Source: Steinernema hermaphroditum
Taxonomy: Eukaryota > Nematoda > Chromadorea > Rhabditida > Steinernematidae
NCBI GenBank assembly: GCA_030435675.1
Contig: CM059622.1
Coordinates: forward strand, 3,844,001 to 3,908,000
Length of the DNA: 64,000 nucleotides
Direction: 5' to 3'
The position numbers were made by a program, and so were the translations under genes. Positions 1 to 13,769 of the stretch are shown here, in pieces. Position 1 is the stretch's first letter. Every line of letters starts with the position of its first letter. The notes below the pieces were generated by a model that saw only the letters and a list, made by a program, of their open reading frames with translations, was not told the origin of the DNA and did no database searches.

Positions 1-3000
1 ATTACATTCCCTGACTGGTCACTGACCCCGTCTCCGAACCCCACCTCTGTTTACCAATTCGTTGCAAAAGATAACATTTCCTACAGTTTTTTCGCCTCCG
101 ATCAGCTGACGACAGCATCGACGATGAATGGTCTTGGCATCTGGTCTCGATTCCTGGCCTCTTTCTCCTTTTTTCGTCATCGCGATGCAACATTTCCGAC
201 TGATGGTGTTGCCTTCCCGCTTGTTTATGCGGTGGTGGCTGCAATCAAAGACCGTTTTTTGTCGCTTCCGACGCCGCAGTCGTTTCCGCTATTTGTGGAC
301 AGCAGAGGGACGCCACTGCAGCGTCTTTGATCAAAGTACGCATTTTTTGAGGCGCCCCGCGCCACGGTGATGAGATTGATCACGCGGCGATGGAGAGATG
401 TTGCAATGTTTTGGTGCAATTTTGAGGCGTTCTTTCATTTCGATCACTTTGCAAACAAACGGAAGTGCTTTGAAATATTCCGTCGGCGCCTCCTTCGATC
501 ACCGCCGGGCACATTTCAAATTCAACTGAAAGCGCTTGCCGCCATCCTTTTTTGTCGTAAAATTTGTTGACCACAGTTGGCTCAGCCTTTCCCACCGGCC
601 GGACCTCTGACAACACTGTAAACATGATTGGTTTTGGTGTCTTCCTCGTCGTGGTTACATTATTTATCCGATGACATTTCGATGTCGATATTAACCGCTG
701 TTTGTTTTTAGTATATCCCGCGTTTCTTGTTATAGATAGCTCAGAAAAATGGCGTCGAATCGCATGAGAGTCCATTGGACAGTCTTGAACGCCAGTTTTT
801 ATTGAGCGATTCGACCCTACTAGGACAAGCAGTTTCACGTCTTAATTTGTTCAATTAATAGCTTGACTGTCACCACTTATTTCAATCCTACAATTTTTGT
901 TTTGTGCGTGTGTGATTGGTTGTTTAGCTGATTAGTGTAAATCTCGATCCTCCTTCAACGAACGTTCTTCTTTTTTTAGTGAGCCCTAGTTCAGTGCGTT
1001 CTTCAGAGGTCATTACAGATTAGTGAACCTTAATGTGCGAGAATTCTATACATCAAAGGGTCGAGAGTCGAGAAGCAATGAGTTATGCAAAACCGGTGCT
1101 ATTACGGAACACTTTAACTTCCGCGTAAAGTAGCCGGAACCCCTTCAGCGAAGGTTCTTTTAGCGCTTGATTTGTGATGTTCTAGCTTAGAGCGTTTATA
1201 TGGCGAATAAAGAACTCCTAAGAACAACTTATGGCCTTCCATGTAGACGATTCGTTTCCGTTCCGTCTGGTCTGCCGTTCGTGTTTTCGCCCGATGCACT
1301 TGGGAGATCACATAAGCCAAATCGTTGGTTGAGTAGAGTGCGTGAGGATGAAGAAACTACCTGACAAAGGCCTGGTTCAAAAGTAGTCAACACGAAAACA
1401 TTTCTACTGTGTACTGCAGGCATACACTAGAGGTTCTTTTGGGCGAGAAAATGGGTAATATTTGGAACCCAGAAGGATTTTTTTAAATAGAAACACAAGC
1501 CGATTTGAAGATTCAATAGAACCTCACATCAGGTGTCGATTTTCGAGACTTGCATTGGCCAAAAGCTCGGCTTGACCGGACTCCCCGGATTTTTGTTCCT
1601 TCCTACATATGATAATAGTCCTTTTCTGGTTTGTGGCCGGGTTTTCCGGGAAAGTCCTCATTCCTGGAAGCGGCGTATCCAAAACAAAGCGTTTGTTTTG
1701 TCTCTCGGCGATGGCGTTTAGCCTAGCGCCAAAAAGAACCCTTGTTATCGTCACCTTTTGATATTTTCGCGTTTACACTTTTTGGCGTTTAGAAGATGTT
1801 GATTGCATTTGGGTAAATAATGGTCTGTCTACCGCCGTGGGAGGTTCAGATCTCGATGAAAGAAAGGAGTCGATGAGTCAGGAATCGCTTCAAGACCGCT
1901 CCGTTTGAGTCACTGTTAGCGGTGGCCGCAGCCACGCCACGTGTTTTTGTCCGATGCACTTTAAGACACGCATAAACCAGCCCGTTGTTTTCCCGCCGAA
2001 ACCCTCCCATCGATCTCGACGCCCTCACTGAAATTTCGCTTTTTCGACGATCTGTGCTCCCATGGCGATGTGTTGCCTATCGCGCGCCATCAGCAGTCGT
2101 TTTTTCGTGTGCCGACCGCGTGCTAATTAGTCACGGCCAGGCGTATAGGAAAGAGGCACATGATAGCAGGCGGCGCCCTTCGTTAGGTTGCGAAATGCGA
2201 AGGAGAAAAAAACGAAAAATGGTTATTTGGGAGGGGAGAGGCGAAATTGCGTTTGTCATGGGGTTCAGAGAGGTCGAGTGGACCTCGGACGGTTCACTTT
2301 CGGTTCTCTGCTCCGTGTAGTTCGAGTTTCAAGCTTCCTATTTATATTATTGTTTGAAATCTCAAAAGATATTAAGCTGGTTGCTCTTTTCAATGGTATC
2401 AAAGCTGCTTCAGATAATCTCAGTTCTAACCTAATGCCTTAAAGTACATCTTCCCTCACGCATTCCAACTTTTAAAGACTAGCTTGAAAGTCAAGCACAG
2501 ATTCCAAAAATAACCTTTATGGTGCACGCTATAATTTCGCAAAAAATGTGTCGTGGTGCGCATAGGAAAGGACTAATGCACTTTCCAATGTATTATCTAA
2601 AAATGAGCAAAAATTGTACGACACGCAATGCGTATTTTCCGCTCTAGTCCAACCAGAATTGGAAGCTTGTGTTATTTGTCGGGTCTAGATACGTCAGTTT
2701 GCATCTGGACATATTTTTTTGTGATTTTCACTTAATTTGTTACCAGAACCACTCTTTTCCTATCAGTAAATGATAGAAGCATTTAACAAGGAACAAGTGT
2801 CTTTGAAGTTGTGTTTTGGAACAAAACTAATCGCAATACGTTCCTCAACCTAGGATTGCAAACATTTAAGTCAAACATACTCGTATGCAAGAATATTTCC
2901 GAGTTATTTATAATCAACGGTCTTACATGGGAGTGGACCATCAAATCAAACCGAACCAGAAAGATATCTATAACACGCAACAGAATAACCCATCATAATC

Positions 3001-4790
3001 ACCTCAATAGATGTATTTTTTGCTAATTCGATGTGGATTCGATCCCAGTCGAAGGAAAGATATGGACTGATTGTAAAAATGGGTCTCTATTAGATGGTTC
3101 TTCGCATCAAACTACTCACTCCTAAACATCATTTTCTAGAGAACAAGATCTAGTGAAAGTTCATGACTGAGTTCGTAGATTTGCTTTATTGTTTATGTGT
3201 CCTGTGCATGGGTTATATTAGGACCGCGGTGAACATGACGTTTTCCACGCTGTCCTTGCACTTACTTCGTTCCCAGTATAGGTCGGGCGTGTTTAGTTTA
3301 CGTTGTTTTGTCTACTGTTTGTTGTCGCTCTCATAGGGCGCATGTCACATGTCCTTTTCCTTCTTTTGCGAGTGCCTTCAATTGAATCGTTTTGCGACTT
3401 CGACGTTGCCTTCCTCGTTATATACTTTTTATAAATGTGACCTATCTTCCCCGATTAATGCAGGGCATCTCCCAATCCGGCCCATATGTACACGTAACGG
3501 CAGAATGATCTCAGCCCCCTATTTTTACCCCCCGCGTCACCAAATGACCGCAGGCTATTTTCGGCCCTTCGAAACTCTGAGTCAATCGAATATTCGTACC
3601 GAGTAAACTGAAAGTGCACGCGCACTCCCCTTAACTGTCCTTTGTCCGTCGATTCTCGCACGAAACAAACAACCTCCCGGCGGTCGACCGCACCAACCGG
3701 AACGATAGTCTTTGCTGCTTCGACGAAGTGCGGTGCTTTCCTCAAATTTGATATTCGTCGCGAATCTCTAGACGTTAATAATGGAGTGCGCAGACTTGTT
3801 ATTCAGTGCGTGATGGTGTTATTAGTGTAGGAGGGATGCCGTTCTTTAGTTTACGTCTCGAACCTACGCGCAGGCTGGTCTTTGGTTTAAGATCTGTTTT
3901 GAACCATTGATAAACGTCTTAGGGTTCATTAGAGTAGAAGAGTCGTTTTTTGATGAATAAGGAGATGGTGTGGTTCATTACAATGAATCCCCTTTTGTCT
4001 CAGGTGACTATTATCTAGGCCAAATGAGGTCAAACCCATTTTTCCGGTCACAGTTACGTACTGGGTTTTATTAACGTGACTGTTTTCAGTACGTAGAGAG
4101 TTTTTTTTCCGCGCGAATCTTGTTCTGCCGCTTCCAAGTAAACATGTCCTTCTGGTTGTTTTGCCCTTTGCGTTCTCAGCTCTCATCCAAAGAACCGGCA
4201 GGACAGAAAGGGCATCGTGTCCAGCCGGCAGAACGTGTACTGTGTTTCTGGTCGATTTAGCTGAATTTGGCGCCTTGATAGAAGGATTCCCAGACGTGTT
4301 TTTCGGTTGACTGTGGCACCCAAATGCCACAGAAGTGTACATATAAAACACGGCCTATGATGTTTCTTTTAATTCCCCAGATGCGTAATCATTACTCACG
4401 CTGGGAGTCCCAGCCGTGACTCCTTGGGAACGGGTATAGTGTGTTCCCATGTGAGTGAGACATGTGTTCGAGATCGGATGTGTACGGGTTTTAAGCTTTG
4501 TATTTTCCTGATCAATTCTGACAAAAGTTCTGGAGTCTAAAAAAGTTTTTTAATCCCATCTCATATGAGCGTTTCGCGTATTCCATACAAGCAGGATTAA
4601 CCATCAAAGCGAACGGAATGACCTAGGGGTGAATACGGAAAATTCTTCTTTGTTTTGAATTGATAGCACTCACGTCTCGAGAGGAGGCAAAAGACCATAT
4701 CGTCGTCTTCCATAAGCCATTTTCCTATTTCTATTTCCATCGTGACTCACTTAATCGTAGTTCTCTGCAAGACTCTCGCGAAAAAAATCC
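1..4790. other. no supported gene
   Basis: I see only short, compositionally random open frames on both strands, no splice-linked coding stretch and no clear repeat. It may be intergenic or a distal part of the daf-16 upstream region. Confidence 0.5.
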
Positions 4791-4874
4791 GTGTACCCTT
4801 CACATCTGTTCCCACTACAAATAGCGCCGTTGACGTCGTTTCCCTTTCAGCCACGATACAATTTTTGTTTCAGG

Positions 4875-5121
4875 ATGTCGGACTCAGGCGGTAATTTTTT
4901 GGGCACCTCGTCGTCGACACTTCCGTCGGCGATGGGTCGCATGATGAATCAGAACATGAACGGACAAAACATGAACGGCGCCCGGTACCAGATGAACGGA
5001 AACGGACATATGAACGGACACGCTGTTCATCATCAGCACAACGGCCCCAATGGTCACCACCAAAACACTCCAAATCACATTCGGCAGTCTAGAACACTCG
5101 AAGATTGTCTATTCGATGATG
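4875..5121 (+). CDS. candidate first coding exon, Asn/Met/Gly/His-rich
   Basis: A textbook acceptor TTTTTGTTTCAG ends at 4873, two bases before ATG 4875; this is the arrangement expected for a spliced-leader or 5'UTR intron. The exon encodes 82 codons: a Ser/Gly start (MSDSGGNF), repeated NMNG/QMNG units, a His/Asn-rich stretch, and RTLEDCLFDD. It ends at donor G|GTGAGT. It leaves one base, which does not fit daf-16 exons 27043 or 33499, so it needs an intermediate exon that I could not find or belongs to another gene. The composition resembles disordered N-termini of transcription factors. Function unknown. Confidence 0.45.
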
Positions 5122-8100
5122 GTGAGTGAAATCAGGGGGACATGTCTATAAGAAGACGGATGAGGGTCAGGGCGCGATCATAGGTTGGAAGTGTGTCCTG
5201 ATCTATCGTGGGTACGATGGCTGGTTATAGCGATCGGTGAATGCTTTCGATTTGAGAACCATTATTGTGAACTGGTCGTCATTCGTCTTCGGCTTTTGTG
5301 GCTTTTGTTATGCAACCACAACAAGGAATCATTAGGTGCGCATCTTGATCGAAGATGACCTTTGGAAGAATCAATGGTTAAACAGCCTTCGGACTGGCCA
5401 TTCGTTTCTCAGCTCAATAACTGTAGCTGAGGTAGAGTTGGCACTACTTGATGGCGTATAAAAAATGCACACATTTACCTGCTGGCAGCAAACCTAGTCC
5501 TAAATGGAACTCTAGCATGCTCATATGACGTTTAGAGTAGCTGCGTTTGGGCACTAGTAAGCATCAGAGTTGTCCGAGGACTTGACTGTTCGGGCACCTG
5601 GCCCGACAACTCTGGTAAGCACCTAGAGTGTACTATCCGCCGTTTTAGCTGTTCACTAACTCTAAGTGAATCTTTTTCTAGCGATAGTAGTGCAAGAGCC
5701 AAAGGAGATTTGAATTACTTATTGCCATAAGACCCTCTAAATCTCTGCCACAATTTTCAAGACGATGCTTAGTCCCACCTCCCCGCTAATCAGCTTAGAA
5801 ACATTCAGTCATTCCACCCAGATCTCCTTCCACCCAGAACCCAGAAGTGGTAAATGTCGGTCCGCCAAAGACATTTCTGCGAAAACGATGAGCTAAATCC
5901 TAGAAAAGACGCATAACTTGGGAAGAAAAAACGTTTCAATATGAGATGTATATACGCAGAAACTGGTTATAATACGTAACAACAACCACCTAAAAGGCGT
6001 AGAAGAAGGCGATATGTTTAGGGCGTTCACAAAAGGACACAAAAGTACAAACTGTACATACATACGTAGACACCTTGTGACCGCTTCGTCACAGTATTGA
6101 CCGAAACGTCACTCCCAAAATACCCATCGGAACCTAATCTCCCGAGGGCACCCACGATTTCAATTAACGGGTGCTTGTTATTGGTACTTGAACGCGAAAA
6201 GGACATCGCTGGCGGCACTTGTTTACAAACAGCTTAAGACTGTGGTAATATGTCTGGGTCTGTTTCAATAAGCACTTCATTCCACTTCTGTTGTGGCCGC
6301 CTTGCTTTCATGTATCCCTTATTTTCGAGCCGTAATGTCTACGTACCTGCGTAGACGCTACGTCATTAGAGTAAGTGGTCCTAAAACTTGCAAATCACCC
6401 TCCCCATCGGTCTTCCTCCCACTCAGCCAACCTAGAATAGGACTACAACCCGCACTCAGGTCACGATCACGGCGCAACATGTAGCCTGGAAAGGGGCGAC
6501 TTTGCACGAGCGCACAAAAAAAAAAACGCCGGTCCGACTCAGTACAATCACAAAATTCGTTTAGAGGACGAATTGGTTCCGTTCATGCGTCCGCGCGGCA
6601 AGGCTGCAACGTTCAGTGGAATGACACCTTTCCAGATGCGCTCCAGATACCAGGTCTCCAGCTCCAGTTTGAGGTTGGTTCTTTTCCGAGGGCTTTTGGG
6701 ATGTTTCAGGTACGAGGTTGTGCATACTACAAAGTTGTGATATACTGAACATAACTGATGACATTTATGTCAGGAGCGTGTATTGCCATACCTATATCTT
6801 GTGTTGCCATGTTTGCCATGATTATCGAGTAATACAGGTGTCTAGAGACCACACGTGAGCAGATTTTGAAGGTTCAGTTCTTCATGATTTGCATCGTGTA
6901 TTCTCACGACGGAGCCTTCCATAGCATCCGCCTTGGATCGATTTGAAGGTTCCTTAGTCAGTTTCCAAGACGTGAGATAGAGATATGCCAGATACCCCAT
7001 TCATTAAACTGTGGTTTCATCGTTGTGTTTTTGTGTGTTTATGAAATTAGGACGTGTACTTGACACAGGAAACTGTTGCGCACCAATCTATAAGGGATTT
7101 TTGGTTGTTCTATGTTAACTTATTTTGGAACCAAAGCCTGAAATATACTGTGCCGCTTTTAGTGCTTTTCTCTGATTGGACCGTTTATCGGATCGATCGA
7201 AAAGGGCTCTCCGATGAGCCCGTTTTCTGGCCTAGCGATGGCCGAGCTATGCCGTTTTAAGTTGCCTGGTGACATCATGCTTTGCTATAAGTAACAATCC
7301 TCTTGATCATTCCACTAGGACAGTGCGATGTTTCTCTTTTTGTGATGTCGAACTGTTATCTTCTGTTCTTGTTGTATAACGGGACCTGGTCAAAGTACGT
7401 CTTTGTTGGACTCTCTGTTTTCGACTCGTCCCTTCCAGGACAGGAAAGCACTGTGCCGTTTGTGATCACCCACTGTTCTACAAAAGTACATCTCTTGTGA
7501 AATTGTCTTTCTGCCCAAACACTTCGTGATCTGTGCTGCAAAATGTCTTGTGATCATTTACCGAAAAGGACGTATTTTAATGATGTTTCTGCAGCGCTTC
7601 CCGTTCCAACTTGTTTCGTTGTGTGGTGGCCGTTGAGTGGGTTATGAAAAAGGACATTGATCGGAGAATGAGTGGCTAGTCTGAACTCGATGGACATAAA
7701 CAAGAATGTTTTCGCGAAAACAGCGAAACTTTTAAAAATTTACACCCTCACGAAAAACAATTTGAAGATCGAAGGTTGTTGACGAGTTAATGTGCGGCTG
7801 GGAGTGCATGTATGGGGGATGAGGACAGGGCGAACCTGAGAAATATGATCGACAGAATGATGAAAAAAGACTTTTACTTTTATCGAAATGCCTCTGGACT
7901 AAATTATTCTTCTTCTTACAGTCGTTTTTTACAGCTTTGTCAGAACCAGTAGACCAGGTCCATTAAGAGAGACCACATACACCTGTGGACAAGTCTCAAA
8001 TGATCTCATTTGGAGCGAAAAGGAGAGGTCGTGCGACTCCAAAAGGTCTAAGTACCGCGTACAATTGCTTAACATTCCGTGCTAAAAGGAAATTTGTACG

Positions 8101-9890
8101 ACGCGTCCTTTCTTGACACTACCGATAGACAAGCCATCGATCAAGTTTCATCTTTGAGGTTCGGAAATTAATTGGCTGTTTTTTGTTTACCGCTCGTGCA
8201 ACTGACCTCCCACATGACTATTTTGTTCAATTTTGCAACGGCTGGGCATGACTAGCCTGGCGTTTCATCTTTTTATCTCTTCTCCTGATACTATGGATCC
8301 GTTCTTTCCCATGGACTGACCAAGTTTATCCTTCGTTCCTTGATCTGAAACTCTTTTCTTTTGAATGTAATTGTGATTGTGACAAAGCGACCAATCTGCT
8401 TTTGCCTACAGTCCCTTTTCGGAACGCATCCATACATCTATCTATGTGACATTACCATTGCCCCCATCAATGGCCCCTTTTTACACACTCCCCCGTCTAC
8501 GAACGGCCCGTCTGCGTTCCAAAAAAACGGACTCTTCCCTTCCTCGTTGTAGTCGAGTAAACAGAGCCGGTCGTTTCCACGCAGGACCCACCGGTGTCAC
8601 CATGACGAGGTCGCGTGCATGTGCAGCCCTAAGCCGTTCCCGTTCCTGCCGCGAAAATATTTGTTCAGCGATAAATGTGGCCTTATCACGGCGGACTTTG
8701 GGAGTTCCTTTGCTGGGTAAATAGCCGTCCTCCGGGCCAGAAGTCTTCGCTTCTCGGAGAGCGCTTCAGGACACCGAAAACTGACGATCGGCCTCGGAGG
8801 AAAGATCACAAATTTGGGATTGTTTATTCCTGGCATATGGTGTTTATTTGCCCAGCGAAGGGCCAAAAAATGGGACGAAGGGCGGCGGACGAAAAAGTCG
8901 ACTGAGTAATGTTGTGTGTCTAGACGTGATGTTGCTCTGTTTACTCTGGATTTTAGGGGGTGGCGGCGGTATTTTTAGAACTGACATGCAGGTGGTATGC
9001 GTAGTTAGTCATGCTTTAAGTTAGTCATGGAATGTTTGGATTAGAGTAGGCCTAGTTAGGTACGGTCTTCTTCGGAAACCATTTTTCTGAATAACAGCGA
9101 AAAACACATTTTCTAGATCGAAAAGAAGCGATAAACACGAATAAAGCAATTGCGGCGAGCGAAAATGCGGAAAAGCTTTAAAAATTATGAATTCGGCCGA
9201 CTTACAGTATTTATGGTACACCCCGTACAATCTGCTGCTGAGCATCTTCTGTAAGTCAATCGGGTCAACTACGCTGACCGGTAGAAATTTACGTTGCCTG
9301 AAGCATTTTTGGAACTCGGATAAAAACCTACTTGGTTACTTTCGAAATGCAACCATTCGTAACACAAACAAAACTTGTATACATCTTTACATCTCTACGA
9401 ATCAGTCAGTAAAGGGTATGTCAATGGTTTCCTGGCACGTGACCATGGTTGCTCGGGCGAAGCTACGTATTGCTGTCCGATTTTGTCCCCGGCTCCATTC
9501 CACTCCTCATTCTTCCGCTATCCCATCCATTCTACAATTAGTGCCCTTCATTCCTTGACCTGAAGCTCTCCAAAAGCGTCGCCTTGCACGCGTAAACAAA
9601 CAACGTGCAAATCGAGCGAAGCACTCGCGACGTTTTCTTGTCTTCCCATATTCAAAACTCTCCCCATCCCACATCTCCCATGGCGTCCGTCCTGCAGCAA
9701 CATCTCCTCCTCCACTGGTGGTACACCGTCGGCTATAGATTGAGGTAGGCGTCGGCGAAATTCCTGAAATTGCCGGTAGCATGCAACACGCTAATTACAC
9801 GCCGGAGAGTCATTGATGAAAGGATGCCTCGGGCGTGCGAACGCTCTCATGGTGGCCAGGTGATCCAAATGGACAACATCGCTCAAATCT
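5122..9890. other. intronic or intergenic stretch
   Basis: No convincing coding exon. A small inverted repeat CAGAGTTGTC / GACAACTCTG occurs at 5569-5614, and several FOXO-type heptamers lie from 8184 on. Confidence 0.5.
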
Positions 9891-9953
9891 GATATAAATA
9901 GGGCTGGGGTAGATTAGGCGCCGCTTTTATTCGGCTTGTGGAGTTGTGCGCAA

Positions 9954-10054
9954 ATGCTGCGCATGTGGTCCGACTACGTCGGCGGCGGGTATCAGTACGC
10001 CTACGACAGGAGGATGCGTCGATGGTGTACGGTATATGCGAAGCGCTATCCTTG
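9954..10054 (+). CDS. candidate short first exon under a TATA box
   Basis: ATG 9954 opens 33 codons (MLRMWSDYVGGGYQYAYDRR, then Arg/Trp/Tyr-rich) followed by a perfect donor G|GTAAGT. The two bases left (TG) would give Cys with exon 27043, so it is phase-compatible with daf-16. TATAAATA lies at 9893-9900, about 55 nt upstream of the ATG. Unspliced, the frame ends at TAA 10056. A second frame through the same stretch is also open, so the reading frame is uncertain. Confidence 0.3.
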
Positions 10055-11419
10055 GTAAGTGAGGATCTAGTCCAGATCTTGCTTTATTCGATTTGATCAA
10101 AGACTCTGGGGAGTGTAGTAAGTGTTACTTGAAGGACTAAGAAGATACAAGCCGCCTCTGTTTCTAATACGATATAATACGAGGTCATTTCATCTTATTA
10201 TCCCTCTAAATCCACTTTCAAAGATACTTTCTTACGTCCTTAATCCATGGCCCGATCTTCCAAACCTCGTCTTTTATATCCATTTACTTTTTGCTAGAAT
10301 CGCAACAATACGTCGCATCCACTCGAATGATGAAATCGTCCCCGATCTCATTCAACTCGGGTAATAAGCAACGTAGCGGCGAGCATAATTACGGACCTCG
10401 TTAGGGGCGCACCGCATAATAGCCTCGTAATCTCGAGGGGACTCATTCGCCAGATTAACTCCGGTGAATACCTTGGGATGTCTTGCCATTCCAGAGTTAA
10501 TTAGTAGCAGAGTGCGATTCATTTAAATCGTTCTTAAAAGAGACTTCGAACTTTGAATTTTTTAAAAGCGAATGTGTAATAGCCAACGGTGCTTTCCGGG
10601 TCTCTAAGTTCAATTTGTAAGACTAGAGTCGGCGGAAACTTCGAAGTTCATTAGACCAAAGGACTTTCGGTCGAGCATGCTATGCTAAGGGTCGATGAAA
10701 CATGATTAGAATGACTCCTTTCCTTGAGGAATCTTGTCCTCATTTCCCAAAACAGCCAAGCAGTTAATTATTTACCAGGTTCGCTCTGATTACATCCCGT
10801 CTTAGGCTAATTACGACGAAGCAATCAAACATTTATGGTATTTCTTAGGGATAATAGTTTCTTAAGAAGCGGTTTGCTCGCATTGGTCCCAGGGCGCCTT
10901 AGAGTTGAGCAGTGGCGGGCGACTGTGTTTTGGAGTTTGATGTCGAACATATGTTGCCCCCTTCTCCCCTTCTTTTTAACTCCAGCACGTGATAAGTGAT
11001 CCTTCTGGAGTTGAGCATGCGATCCATTGGCTGTTGGAGAGGATTCAATATGTCTTTCTATTTGATCTAGTATTGGGGCTTCATATTCCAAGTAGATCCG
11101 CATTTAGTCTCTATGATAATCACCTCTTTGGCCCAACATGAAATCATCATTAGGGGTTCATTCCTCGAACCCTAGCTTTCTAGCTTTTCGAACTCATCTC
11201 TCCCCCATGTTCTTTATCTCCTCGCCCCATCCACCCGGATTGACATTTGACTCTCAAAATCGTCTGTTTACCGACGGCGTTACCCTGACTACGGCATTCT
11301 CCGAAACCGCCAAGTTCGACGACCAAACCGAGTCGACTCCGAAGGGTGCCAATGCCCTCCTCCTGGCTGAACCCTCGGGCCACCGCGAGATTGGCACGAC
11401 AGCGCGTCCGGAACGCACA

Positions 11420-11735
11420 TAATTAGCGCGCGAATGCGCGAACCAGCCCCTCTTCTCGGCGTGCCGGGAGCCCGTCGCCGCTCGGGGCTTGTTGACGGCT
11501 CCGCGTGTGCCACCACCGCCGCCGCCGCGTCACTCCCTAACACACAGAGGCGGCGGCGGCGGCGTTGTTGTCGAGAGAGTCACGGCGGCGGCGTGCGGGC
11601 TTAGCGAGGAACGACGCGGGAGGCAGCAAAGAACCAGCTGCAGCAGCAGAGCCACCGCCGCCCTGAGAGCGGGAGAAACCCTAAGGGAAAAGAGGCGCTC
11701 GCGGTCAGTGCGCTTAGTTGCATGCTCGACTAGCG
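11420..11735 (+). promoter_or_regulatory. GC-rich promoter-like block upstream of the 11.7 kb exon
   Basis: A sharp rise in GC with CCG/GGC triplet runs (around 11514-11590) directly precedes ATG 11736. It resembles the other GC-rich blocks in this locus and fits a 5'UTR or core promoter. No TATA box seen. Confidence 0.35.
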
Positions 11736-12284
11736 ATGGGCTCGGCGAAGAACTCGGTCAACTCAAGGTATTCCCCTTGTTGTCCCGTGGACGAATGTGT
11801 GAATTTCCCCTTTTTCTATTGTAAGTGCGAAAAAGCGGCGCTCTTCGGTGGCGACAAACGCGAAGATCGCCAGCTACCGGGCGAGAATGATGTCGCTGCG
11901 GAACAGCCCCCGGCGAAAGGCCGAACTGGAGCAGGCCGAGGAAGACGACAAGAAGGTGGCGAAGAAGGTGACGTCGAAGAAGAGGGGCCGAGGCCGGGGT
12001 CGAGGCCGTAGGGCCACGATCGAGAGTCGTCATGCCCTCAAGAAGCGCGAGAAGACCCCTGAACCAGAAGAAGAAGAAGAGGAGGAAGAGGAGATCAGTC
12101 CTCCGAGGACGAAGTTCGTGGCTGTGAAGGTGGAGGCCGAGAAAAGCACGGATGAAGAGAAAGAAGAGAAAGTGGAGGAGGAGAACGTTCTTTTCGACGA
12201 AACGAAATCGATTAGTTCTGTCAGCTCGGTCACGACCAGCGAAGAAGACCAAGTCGAGGAGGTTGAGGGGGATGAAGAGAAAAG
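11736..12284 (+). CDS. candidate alternative daf-16 5' exons (basic/acidic N-terminus)
   Basis: Two exons read in frame: 11736-11767 (MGSAKNSVNS) and 11826-12284, separated by a 58-nt pyrimidine-rich intron. The product is first strongly basic (SAKKRRSS, KKRGRGRGRGRRA), then strongly acidic (a run of about 10 Glu, and EEKEEKVEEE). It contains RGRRAT, which fits RxRxxT as an AKT-type site. The donor AAAG|GTAAGA leaves two bases (AG); with the first C of exon 27043 this makes a Ser codon. That is the same phase as the confirmed d/f first exon, and C. elegans DAF-16b, as I recall it, also has Ser there. I recognise no homologue of this N-terminus. It may instead be the start of an unrelated gene. 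Codon use is GC-rich like the true exons. Confidence 0.5.
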
Positions 12285-13769
12285 GTAAGATTTCGAACAA
12301 ATCACCAAAGTCACTTCATAGTGCCTATGAGTCATTTACCATATAAAATGGAGTGTACCTTATAGTCCTGTTATGAAATGTTTCTGCCTTCAATACAACA
12401 TCAGGAGCTGTACTTGCGAAATGTTCTGCAAGATAAGATGTTTACGGTCTATTCTTGTCGCTAATTATCACGCGAAGGAGAAGCGTCCCCTATTAGTCAC
12501 TCCCCCTTCACCTGCCAAGTTCAATTACCTTTCCGTAGGATCACATTTGGTCGACTGTACTTCCCAAAGATTACCCTTTTAGGAATCTTTTTGAGCCCTG
12601 GACAAAAATAGAAAAAGACTATTTTTAAATGATCGTGAGAGACGTCGCTTCCTTTTCCTGTTTACTTCCTCTGCAGCAGTCCCACGTTCCTCGCTTTTAA
12701 GTGACGTTCTCCTATATTGCGAAACTCACTCTGTGATTAGTCTTCTGGACTTTCCTGCAAACCGGCTCAAAAATTCGAAATCCGCTTGTTTTTGGATCGA
12801 ACGTACGAAATATAAAGAGTGCCAGGCGTTGTTTACGTGTTTTGCGGCGACGAGACGGCCCTGCTGCGCTTGAAAGCGTTCCACCTCTTCTAAAAGGCGA
12901 TTTTTGGGCAAAGGAAAACATGGTTTTTGGTCTCAGAGCATTCTCTTCTGAATCCTGGACCTGTAGATGAGTAACAACTTGATCCCGGTGGACTCATGGT
13001 GTCCTTTTCTCTCACAATATTCTTTTATTCCTTCCTGGAAAATCCTCGCATTGAACCATGTTTGATCTCTAAATCCTCATAGCCGTCATCCCTCCGTCTG
13101 TGTACTGTAAAGTTGTCACTTCCTCCTGATGTGAAAACTAATCTGACTTATAGAATAATAAGGGCTTACTCAATTGTTTCCCAGCTATGAATTAGTCATT
13201 GGCGGTGAGAGTCGCCGCCGAACGCGCAGTCGTAAACAAGTCGCCGAGAAAAAATGACGACGCACGGCCGGATTCGTACAAGGACGAACGGCGCTAAATT
13301 AGGAAGCGGGATCGATGGAGTGGACTCGGGGGTTCGCCGGAGAGGGGCTTTAGTCGTACTGATGATGGGGGCGATAAATTCGAAGCTCGAAGATGGACGG
13401 AGGGCTAGGCATAAAGCTTCAGTGTGACGCTTCTTAGAGTTAGTGACACTTTGACGACATCGACGCTAACTTCATTTGAATGAGACGGTATTAGTTGTTA
13501 AGTGGTATAAACAGAAACGAGGTTGTCAAGTTCTGAGAACACGAGGCGTTTCTAGGGAAGAACTTCTTGTGAATTTGACAAAAGATATACTTGAAAAAGC
13601 GTTAAATACAGCCTATTAATCATAGAGAATGAACAATACGCATGAAAAAATGAAAAATGCAGGTGCATCTACAAATCGTTTATGTTAATCGATTAAGTAT
13701 TACTAAAAATAAATCCTATATTTTGTAGTGGAACTTGAACTTACATTTTGATGATTTCAGAGACGTAAC

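Larger units (their letters stand above)
8184..13238. promoter_or_regulatory. cluster of FOXO-type GTAAACA sites
   Basis: Eight exact copies of TGTTTAC or its complement GTAAACA occur at 8184, 8557, 8938, 9592, 11265, 12659, 12830 and 13232, with a ninth at 6220. This heptamer is the core of the DAF-16/FOXO binding element. Chance alone would give about one per 8 kb in random sequence. The cluster surrounds the candidate first exons at 9.95 and 11.7 kb. Confidence 0.4.

Noticed and set aside
3049..3059. B-box-like GATTCGATCCC
   Set aside because: No A box at proper spacing and no cloverleaf; not called as tRNA.
11138..11422. 94-codon open frame upstream of the 11.7 kb exon
   Set aside because: Second half looks coding-like, but there is no donor, homology or partner exon, and it runs into a GC-rich block; left as unproven.
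11758..12300. 180-codon antisense frame opposite the 11.8-12.3 kb exon
   Set aside because: Leu/Phe-rich mirror of the Glu/Lys codons on the other strand; no splice or start support.
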